64,000 nt of DNA, taken from positions 62,001-126,000 of the forward strand of contig VBAW01000016.1 of NCBI GenBank assembly GCA_005888635.1. Reading direction: 5' to 3'. The stretch comes from Candidatus Bathyarchaeota archaeon (GTDB taxonomy: Archaea > Thermoproteota > Bathyarchaeia > 40CM-2-53-6). Under the pieces are notes generated by a model. That model worked only from the letters and a program-made list of their open reading frames with translations. It searched no databases and was not told the origin of the DNA. Positions 57,018 to 64,000 of the stretch are shown piece after piece (the stretch's first letter is position 1; each line of letters opens with the position of its first letter). The position numbers and the translations under genes were made by a program.

Positions 57018-57275
57018 CTAATTCAAATCATAAGGCGGATACTCAAGCTTCCATAATTGTTGATGTCCTCCGCGCCCCATTCCCCCGAGATATGAAACGA
57101 TTAGAAACCCGATCAAGCCAATGAAAAAGAATACTAAACTTCGAACTAGAAACATCAAAGAGAAACCGACAACCATGAGTCCTATTCCTGCACTAAATAT
57201 GGCGACGTTGCGCGGAATGAATTTTCTGCCAGGCCGAGCCACCGGCACAAGAGTAAGGTCTACCTTACAATTCAC
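57018..57275 (-). CDS. small membrane protein
   Basis: 85 aa ORF with two TM segments. Confidence 0.4.
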   Translation of the reverse strand: MNCKVDLTLVPVARPGRKFIPRNVAIFSAGIGLMVVGFSLMFLVRSLVFFFIGLIGFLIVSYLGGMGRGGHQQLWKLEYPPYDLN

Positions 57276-57638
57276 GCATGCTTCTTGAGCGTCGGGATCT
57301 TGCGCGAAAGCCGCACTGGGGGCAGACTTTCACCAAGGGAGAGACGATCACACTTCTTACCTTGCTTCGTAGTTTAGCGTTCCGATTCCGATCATTCACT
57401 CTTCTAGGGACAGTCCGTTGAGAACGAAAAGCCCGATTGGTGATGCTCGTACAACCGGAGCGTGTTCAGCGAGCACTCGGGATCGTGGTCTAAACTGAAG
57501 GTGCCTGCACGATTCATTGATAAGTCAGACCAACACCAAACTTCTTGGCGGCATAAGCCCAAAACTAGAACCTCCTCCCCGCCTTACCCGTAACCGCGAA
57601 ACCTTGCTGAAAAGGCATAATGGGCGATCTAAGCTTTA

Positions 57639-57878
57639 GTGGTGGAGGGTTTTTCGCTCGGTGATCCTCTTTTGGGATTAGTAGGTAGCCAATTGGTCAA
57701 TCCGGCCGTAACAAGGAGGTTCTGTCCAAAGTGCCATTCTGAAAATATTATTCTCTGGATGGGCGGATACACTGGAGCAATGTATCGGTGTCCTGACTGC
57801 GGTTACACTGGACCCGTAGTCATCGAGACCGACGGCTCTATTCCATCCGGGGAGTCGGAAGTCGACGAGAAGGAATAG
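57639..57878 (+). CDS. zinc-ribbon protein
   Basis: RFCPKCHSENI...YRCPDCGYTGP. Confidence 0.6.
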   Translation: MVEGFSLGDPLLGLVGSQLVNPAVTRRFCPKCHSENIILWMGGYTGAMYRCPDCGYTGPVVIETDGSIPSGESEVDEKE

Positions 57879-57923
57879 ACGGCCCTAGATTCGAAAGGTA
57901 ATGTCTTTTCTCACTCAGTTGGA

Positions 57924-59126
57924 TCAGATCAGAGATAGTTTCTTCCCAGCTTTCTGGAAGGCATCGGCAGCTTGATCGAGATCCTTCTTGGTATGTGCGC
58001 TTGTCACGATCGTCCGGATTCTCGCCTTGTCTTTGCCCACCATCGGAAATACTATCGGAAGAACGAACACTCCGAGCCTGAACATTTCGTCCGCGAGTTT
58101 GTGGGCTTTCCCGCTCTCGCCGACCATGACTGGAGTGATTGGTGTCTCGCTCTGTCCCGTGTCGAAGCCCAGCTCCTTCAATGCTTTCTTGAAGTATCGG
58201 GTATTGTCCCAGAGCTTCTTCACCAGCGACGGATTCTTCTTCAACAGCTGTATCGCGGCGATGCAGGCTCCCGGGACACCAGGCGGTTGAGACCCTGAGA
58301 GGAGATAGCTTCGGACCTTGTTCTGAAGATAAGTGCACAAGTCTTTCGAGCCAACAACGTAACCCCCAACACAACCGAAGGCCTTGGAGAATGTCCCCAT
58401 GTCAACATCGACCTTTCCTTCAAGGTGGAAGTGGTTTGTGATTCCCCGTCCGTTCTCGCCCAGGACTCCATCGCCATGAGCATCGTCAACGTACGTTATG
58501 GCTTGATACTTCATCGCTAAGTCTACGATGTCTTTGAGGGGAGCGATGTCCCCATCCATGCTGAAAACTCCGTCAGTAATGATGAGAATCCTTCGAAAAC
58601 GATCAGTATTCTGCAGCTGCTTTTCTAGATCGCTGATGTCTTTGTGTTTGTAAACTCGCCTCTCAGCCTTGGTCATTCGACAGCCGTCGATGATGCTTCC
58701 GTGGTTGAGCTCGTCACTGATGATTAGGTCTCTTTCATCCACCAGGGCGAGGATTGTTCCCGCGTTCGTAGCATAGCCCGATTGAAATGTGATTGAGGCT
58801 TCAGCCCGCCGATATTCGGCGAGAATCTTCTCCAGCTTCAGATGGATGTCCATGGTACCCGCGATAACTCGTACCGATCCAGACCCTGCACCATACTTTC
58901 GTGTAGCAGTAATCGCAGCTTGCTTCAGCTTCGGGTGATTAGCCAAACCGAGATAATTGTTGGAACATAGAACCAGGACATTCTTGCCGTCAACTCTGGC
59001 ATGTGGGGCTGATGGGCTCTGAAGAGTCCGGATGCGCCAAAGCAGATCGTCGCGGTCAAGGCCCTCTAGCTCTCTACGCAGACTATCAAGCAGAGGTTCT
59101 CTTTGCAGGTTGGATTGCTGGCTCAT
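57924..59126 (-). CDS. kbl: glycine C-acetyltransferase (2-amino-3-ketobutyrate CoA ligase)
   Basis: VLCSNNYLGLANHPKLKQAAITATRKYGAGSGSVRVIAGT, YVDDAHGDGVLGENGRG, MGTFSKAFGCVGGY. Confidence 0.9.
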   Translation of the reverse strand: MSQQSNLQREPLLDSLRRELEGLDRDDLLWRIRTLQSPSAPHARVDGKNVLVLCSNNYLGLANHPKLKQAAITATRKYGAGSGSVRVIAGTMDIHLKLEKILAEYRRAEASITFQSGYATNAGTILALVDERDLIISDELNHGSIIDGCRMTKAERRVYKHKDISDLEKQLQNTDRFRRILIITDGVFSMDGDIAPLKDIVDLAMKYQAITYVDDAHGDGVLGENGRGITNHFHLEGKVDVDMGTFSKAFGCVGGYVVGSKDLCTYLQNKVRSYLLSGSQPPGVPGACIAAIQLLKKNPSLVKKLWDNTRYFKKALKELGFDTGQSETPITPVMVGESGKAHKLADEMFRLGVFVLPIVFPMVGKDKARIRTIVTSAHTKKDLDQAADAFQKAGKKLSLI

Positions 59127-59249
59127 TTCTGATCATGGTGATCCGTACCTGCGTAAAACGCTTTACAATAGGTTTCATTCTCCGTCAATTCAGACTGACA
59201 AACGTTTTACGGTCGACCTAAACGCCGGGGAACAGTTCAAGGGAATCAT

Positions 59250-60311
59250 TTGAAAGAGCAAATGCACGCTGTCGTCAAGACTGTTCCAGGTCCAGGTGCT
59301 GTCTACGAGCCGTGGCCTTTCGCTCCCAAGCCGGGTCTGAGAGACGTTCAGGTCCGAGTTGAGGCTACTTCGATCTGTGGAACGGATATGCAGATCTATG
59401 ATTGGCACGAACTGATGGCTAAGCGGGTCAAGCCTCCTCTCGTAATGGGTCACGAGTTCGCGGGAAAGGTGGTGGAAGCGGGAAAGCAGGTCTCTGACCT
59501 CAGAGAGGGTGACATTGTCTCTGGCGAGACTCACATTAACTGTGGAAGATGCTTCCAGTGTCGCACAGGGAATGGTCATGTCTGCGAAAGGATGCTCCTT
59601 CGGGGAGTCGATACCGGCGGGTGCTTCGCTGAGTATCATACCCTTCACGAGAGTAGCGCGTGGCTCAACGACAAGAGAATTCCCATTGAGACGGCTAGCG
59701 CGCAAGAACCGTTGGGTAACGCTGTTCACGCTGCTTCTTCGGCAGACATACCTGCACACACGGTCGCAGTCTTCGGCTGTGGTCCGATAGGCGCATGTCT
59801 AATTGGGCTTTGCAAATCGTTCGGAGCCAGCAAGATCTTCGGAATCGACATCGTAGAATACAGATTGAACTTGGCGAAGAAGATGGGTGGAGATGTCCTC
59901 ATCGACGGATCCAAAGAGAAAGTTGTCGATACCATCATGAAAATGACCGACGGACGCGGCGTTGACGTCTTCTTTGAAATGTCAGGTGCGCCGCCATCGT
60001 TCGAAGAAGGATTCAGGGTCCTTCGCCCTGGGGGAACTGCTGTCCTATTCGGGCTGCCCTCGAAGAACGTCGAGTTCGATGTGGCGAACTGGATCGTTTT
60101 CAAAGACGCAAACGTCCAAGGGGTCTTCGGGCGTCGATTGTGGAGTACGTGGTACAAGACAGCGGAGGTGTTGAAGGCCGGAGAAGTGGACCTCTCAAAA
60201 GTGATTACTCACAGGTTTGCGCTGGAAGAGTTCGCGAAGGCCTTTGCGCTCATGAAGTCGGGCCGCTGCGGAAAAATCGTCATGTATCCGAATCGGAAAC
60301 CGCCCAGTTAG
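59250..60311 (+). CDS. tdh: L-threonine 3-dehydrogenase (zinc alcohol dehydrogenase family)
   Basis: VEATSICGTDMQIYDWHEL, MGHEFAGKVVEAGKQVSDLREGDIVSGETHINCGRCFQCRTGNGHVC; divergent to kbl. Confidence 0.92.
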   Translation: MKEQMHAVVKTVPGPGAVYEPWPFAPKPGLRDVQVRVEATSICGTDMQIYDWHELMAKRVKPPLVMGHEFAGKVVEAGKQVSDLREGDIVSGETHINCGRCFQCRTGNGHVCERMLLRGVDTGGCFAEYHTLHESSAWLNDKRIPIETASAQEPLGNAVHAASSADIPAHTVAVFGCGPIGACLIGLCKSFGASKIFGIDIVEYRLNLAKKMGGDVLIDGSKEKVVDTIMKMTDGRGVDVFFEMSGAPPSFEEGFRVLRPGGTAVLFGLPSKNVEFDVANWIVFKDANVQGVFGRRLWSTWYKTAEVLKAGEVDLSKVITHRFALEEFAKAFALMKSGRCGKIVMYPNRKPPS

Positions 60312-60340
60312 AGCTAGGTCCAACGGATCGTTCTTGGTGC

Positions 60341-60658
60341 CTAACGCTTCTTCGGCTCGGCCGTTTGAGCTTCCTTCTGCCTGGTCTTTACAATCTCGCT
60401 AGCTAATCCTTTCAGTACAACTGATCGTTGTCCGGTTTTCTTAATCGTGACATAGCCGGTCTTCTCCCAGGGCGAACCCGATAGCGCAGCCTTCTCCTTG
60501 GTTTCGGGTGAATATCCCAGGGACATTGCTGCCTGCCAGACCTCCTTTAGACTCGGCTGTTTGACTGCACGGGATACCGGGAGTCTGCGCCCTTGACCTC
60601 GAGTCTTCGAACTATCTAGATGTGCCGGCCATACAATCAAGAATCCTGGGCGCTTCAA
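60341..60658 (-). CDS. srp19: signal recognition particle 19 kDa protein
   Basis: FLIVWPAHLDSSKTRGQGRRLPVSRAVKQPSLKEVWQAAMSLGYSPETKEKAALSGSPWEKTGYVTIKK. Confidence 0.85.
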   Translation of the reverse strand: MKRPGFLIVWPAHLDSSKTRGQGRRLPVSRAVKQPSLKEVWQAAMSLGYSPETKEKAALSGSPWEKTGYVTIKKTGQRSVVLKGLASEIVKTRQKEAQTAEPKKR

Positions 60659-60675
60659 TCGCCCACCAACTCAGC

Positions 60676-61074
60676 CTAGTTCTTCTGGGACTTTTCTAGT
60701 AGGATTGCGTTGATAACGCCGTGTTGGCCCGGACGGGACGTAACTCGAGCCTGCCCCAGCTCAGTCTCCACAATCGCTCCCTTAGTGATGACGCCTCTCC
60801 GTTGATAGTCTACGTTCGCAGGGTTCCTGACGACTCGTAAAAGTTTCGATTTTGAACTCTTGCCGGAGGCCTTGTCTGTCACGACAGCCCAGTCGGCCAC
60901 GGCAATCCGAATTTTTGTGCCCCCGCCGAACATCCCCACCCGTCTCTGCTTAATAGGTCCGAGAGTCGTCTCGGTCGGCTCGGAGCCTGCTTCGAAAGCC
61001 CTCTTTCCACGCCATGGTCGCTTGGTTCCACCCGTGGGTTTTCTCTTGTATTGGCTACCGTGACTCTGAGGCAT
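60676..61074 (-). CDS. rps8e: 30S ribosomal protein S8e
   Basis: GGTKRPWRGKRAFEAGSEPTETTLG, NPANVDYQRRGVITKGAIVETELGQARVTSRPGQHGVINAIL. Confidence 0.93.
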   Translation of the reverse strand: MPQSHGSQYKRKPTGGTKRPWRGKRAFEAGSEPTETTLGPIKQRRVGMFGGGTKIRIAVADWAVVTDKASGKSSKSKLLRVVRNPANVDYQRRGVITKGAIVETELGQARVTSRPGQHGVINAILLEKSQKN

Positions 61075-61458
61075 CTGAAGACACCAGACGTTGTTTCAGG
61101 GTCGCCATATTAACCGTTCCCTGAATTAGATATTCTGGAAGGATTTTCGAGATTTTTTCTGCCCGCGGTAGCCGAGCAGCAGCGAGCCATATCTCCACTC
61201 TGAGATGATTCTGCGAATGTGCTAAGCTCGACCCCGACTTGCTTCTCGAAAATGCAAAGTCTGACAGTAAAGCGGTAAATGACTCGCTGAAAGTTTGTCT
61301 TAGAAACTTCGCTCGTCGGTATTTGGGCTAAGTGGTGTAGGATCTTGGCGTTGCCATGCAACCCCAATTCCTAAAAGAACTACTACTGTCCTTGGATTGG
61401 ACACCTAAGTCGGAAAACCCCACAACTACTAAGAAGTGCCCACAAAGCCAAGGTCAGC

Positions 61459-61560
61459 ATGAAAAAGCTACCACTTCTCTTACTTCTTGCTTCTTTACTC
61501 TTTCTCATACCACCACTACCATTAAGTCACGCTACACCAGCACCAGTTGGACTTAGCTTC
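61459..61560 (+). pseudogene. truncated secreted-protein 5' end (signal peptide only)
   Basis: MKKLPLLLLLASLLFLIPPLPLSHATPAPVGLSFEA then unrelated sequence. Confidence 0.35.
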
Positions 61561-61791
61561 GAGGCTCCGACGGTACGCCTTGAGCGTGTTATGGACGGTT
61601 TCGCTGTCGGACTTCGCGTTTTTTACAAGGCTGTCCGGGTCGGTCTTGGCGTACTGGCAGAAGCGGTTTAGAAAGTGGAGGTAGGGTTTGGCTGTTGACG
61701 GCTTTACGTTGGCAAGCCAAATCTCCACTGTCCGCGGCTTCGCGTCGTTCACACGTATGTTTGTACGTCGCGCGTATATGTTCATATTCGC
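61522..61791 (-). pseudogene. N-terminal fragment of a tyrosine recombinase/integrase-like gene
   Basis: VEIWLANVKPSTAKPYLHFLNRFCQYAKTDPDSLVKNAKSDSETVHNTLKAYRRSL, SAM-like core-binding domain without a catalytic domain. Confidence 0.5.
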
Positions 61792-61886
61792 GGACGGGTG
61801 TTTATCCGTGAAATTTCCACTGGTAACCGAATCTTTATTTGATCGCGGACGCTCCTGAGTTGTAAATTCGAGGCGCAACCCGGAGA

Positions 61887-62105
61887 ATGCCCAATTATTG
61901 CTTGGAGTGCGGCGGAAACCTAAGCTACGATTCCGCAATCAAGCAATACGCGTGCAAGAGTTGTGGCCTAACCTTCACCCAGCAGGATCTTCTACAGGGA
62001 CGGGAGAAGATGCTCCAGAGCCAGGAGACAGTGGATGAGGAGAAGAAACGCCGCCAGAAAGACTATCTCAAATGGTGGCTCAGCTCAGATAAGAAGACAA
62101 AGTAG
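61887..62105 (+). CDS. zinc-ribbon protein
   Basis: CLECGGNLSYDSAIKQYACKSCGLTFTQQDLL. Confidence 0.6.
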   Translation: MPNYCLECGGNLSYDSAIKQYACKSCGLTFTQQDLLQGREKMLQSQETVDEEKKRRQKDYLKWWLSSDKKTK

Positions 62106-62321
62106 GCAATTTCTTCCCTAGTTAACGTTCCAGCACTCGTTCTTGCGAACGCGAAGCTTCAAGACAGTTTTCCAGTTCGTACTTTTCATCGAAGCACAGG
62201 GTTTATTCCCGAAGTCGATTACAATCGTTTTGAGCGAATCCTGACTCTCTCGAAGAGCGAGAACATCCTCGAAGACATACTCGAAAAATGGAGGCGTGGG
62301 TCCACTGGGCCTCTGCCTCAG

Positions 62322-62888
62322 TTGACTCCTCTCCAGCTTCTCAACGCTCTAGTCCTAGTTGAAAGAGAAGGACCTGTGGGACGGAGAGCCCTGTCCGAAA
62401 CTCTCCAGCTAAACGACGGGGTAGTTCGCGGACTACTGGAAAGGCTGGCAGCAAGCAAAATGGCCTTGGTAACTGTGAAAGGTGTCCAGCTTTCCAAGAT
62501 GGGAAAGGAGAGTCTCCGGAAGCTTCTTCGTCAGCTATCAATCAAGAAGATTATTTCGCTAGAGCAATCTGACTTAGTCCCCACAAATTCTGCCATGGGA
62601 GTGCACGCCACAAAGTTGTACAGACCAGGAATGACTGGAATTGTTCAGAGGGATGAAGCGATTAAGGCTGGAGCTGAAGGCTCAATCACAGTCGCAGTTC
62701 TAGGCAAGAAGCTTGTGATTCCGCCTGACAACAAGAGTATCGCAGAACTCGCTCCAAAAGAAAACGCCAGGCTGAGGAGTGAGTTAGAACCCACTGACAA
62801 GGATCTCATCATAATCGGCTTTGGAAAGGACCCGGGACGCGCCCTTGCAGGTGCACTTGCGGCGGTCCTCTCGCTCCAGAAAGCCTAG
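62322..62888 (+). CDS. HTH protein with DUF4443-like domain
   Basis: N-terminal wHTH, C-terminal TDKDLIIIGFGKDPGRALAGALAAVLSL. Confidence 0.7.
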   Translation: MTPLQLLNALVLVEREGPVGRRALSETLQLNDGVVRGLLERLAASKMALVTVKGVQLSKMGKESLRKLLRQLSIKKIISLEQSDLVPTNSAMGVHATKLYRPGMTGIVQRDEAIKAGAEGSITVAVLGKKLVIPPDNKSIAELAPKENARLRSELEPTDKDLIIIGFGKDPGRALAGALAAVLSLQKA

Positions 62889-62918
62889 GGGAACCTGGAA
62901 CTGACAGAAAGGCGGAAA

Positions 62919-63725
62919 TTGTCTAGGAAGCCCACTGCCGAGATCATCTCGATCGGTAACGAGCTTCTCATCGGACACACACTTGACACTAACTCCCACT
63001 GGATTGCGAAGCACCTTACCAGGTTAGGGTGGACCCTCGAAAGGGTTACACATCTACGCGACTCGTTGGATTCAATCAAGTCGGGTGTACGAGGATCTCT
63101 GAAGAGAAACCCGAGTGTCCTGATCACAATTGGCGGGTTGGGTCCGACCCATGACGACATGACGTTGGCTGGAGTATCACGAGCGGTCGACAAACCACTG
63201 AGATTGAACATGGAAGCGTTGGAACTTGTGAGAGATCATTATCGAAGACTCGAAAGCAAGCCCAGACTGACGAAATACCGGACCAAGATGGCTACTCTTC
63301 CACAGGGTTCCGTTCCTCTGCCGAACCCCGTTGGCACAGCTCCCGGAGTAAAGATGCAACAGTCAAGCACAACCCTGTTCTCTCTACCCGGTGTGCCTTC
63401 CGAGATGAAGGCGATATTCCGCAGCAGCATAATTCCTTACTTAGAATCATTCCATACGACTCGCCCCAAGGAAGTAGAGATCAAGATTACTGGGATAATC
63501 GAGTCGGCGCTCGCACCAATTCTTGATCAGGCGCGCAGGATCTATCCAAGATTATACTTCAAGTCTCATCCTAGAGGGAGAGAAACAGGAATCAGGCCTT
63601 TGATCCTGCTCCACATCTACAATGTCGAACCTGGAGCAGAGAAAGAAATCTCTGAGGCGTCAGCTCGCATAATGCTTCAATTGGCTGGAATCCGAGCCCG
63701 ATCAAGTCTCGTTATGAAGAAATGA
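62919..63725 (+). CDS. CinA/MoaB-like molybdopterin-binding domain protein
   Basis: AEIISIGNELLIGHTLDTNSHWIAKHLTRLGW, ITIGGLGPTHDDMTLAGVSRAV, LFSLPGVPSEMKAIF. Confidence 0.88.
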   Translation: MSRKPTAEIISIGNELLIGHTLDTNSHWIAKHLTRLGWTLERVTHLRDSLDSIKSGVRGSLKRNPSVLITIGGLGPTHDDMTLAGVSRAVDKPLRLNMEALELVRDHYRRLESKPRLTKYRTKMATLPQGSVPLPNPVGTAPGVKMQQSSTTLFSLPGVPSEMKAIFRSSIIPYLESFHTTRPKEVEIKITGIIESALAPILDQARRIYPRLYFKSHPRGRETGIRPLILLHIYNVEPGAEKEISEASARIMLQLAGIRARSSLVMKK

Positions 63726-63768
63726 TCTCCCGTTTCGCTGCAAAGTCTAGCCGGTGTTTACGACAGCC

Positions 63769-64000
63769 TACTCGGTGGCGACTTGGACGAGGTCTTCTGG
63801 TTGTCTATTGCTGGTCTGGGACAGGTTCATGATTCCGCCTGTCAGGCTCTGGGCTCCGACTCCGTTCTTTGCCAACACTTCGGCTACGCGTAGAGATGTT
63901 CCTCCTGCCATGCAGACTAGGAGCGTCTTCGACTTGTCTTTCGGCAGAAGAGCGTTGATTCCCGCTGGAATCTTCTCGCTCGTTATGAGCGACTGAACGT
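63769..64000 (-). CDS. rhodanese-like domain protein (partial at window edge)
   Basis: minus-strand KIPAGINALLPKDKSKTLLVCMAGGTSLRVAEVLAKNGVGAQSLTGGIMNLSQ. Confidence 0.65.

Noticed and set aside
60341-61074. SRP19 and S8e as unusual genes
   Set aside because: Ordinary archaeal housekeeping neighbours; nothing anomalous seen.
1-64000. CRISPR arrays or intact IS elements/prophage
   Set aside because: No regularly spaced repeats, no transposase and no phage structural genes recognised.

Overview
This 64 kb window is an archaeal chromosome segment. Ribosomal proteins S11/S8e, SRP19, DnaG, PolB, HerA-NurA, type II GAPDH, archaeal PheRS/TrpRS, DUF1512 and encoded-CCA tRNAs with BHB introns suggest a TACK-type lineage (inference). 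Most of it is dense housekeeping sequence: beta-oxidation genes, aminoacyl-tRNA synthetases, a methionine/C1 cluster, SMC-ScpA-ScpB, HerA-NurA, an arsC-aquaporin pair and threonine catabolism. The strongest unusual signal is in the structural RNAs. All three RNA genes I recognise are interrupted by short insertions, and five of the six are bounded by strict bulge-helix-bulge (BHB) motifs. tRNA-Trp(CCA) has three introns (D-loop, 37/38, variable loop) and tRNA-Gly(UCC) has two (27/28 and 53/54). The 5S rRNA gene has a 26-nt BHB-like insertion exactly inside the loop C consensus; removing it restores CCAUUCCGAACACGGAAGUG. A 5S rRNA BHB intron is the main candidate for something undescribed. Secondary signals: a PIN-domain toxin island with decayed copies next to tRNA-Gly, PIN genes whose only apparent start is a CTG in a CTGA overlap, paired palindromic operators between a split metE operon and a divergent HTH-CBS regulator, a frameshifted pilin-like gene, and an integrase/secreted-protein breakpoint scar. 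No CRISPR array or intact mobile element was seen.
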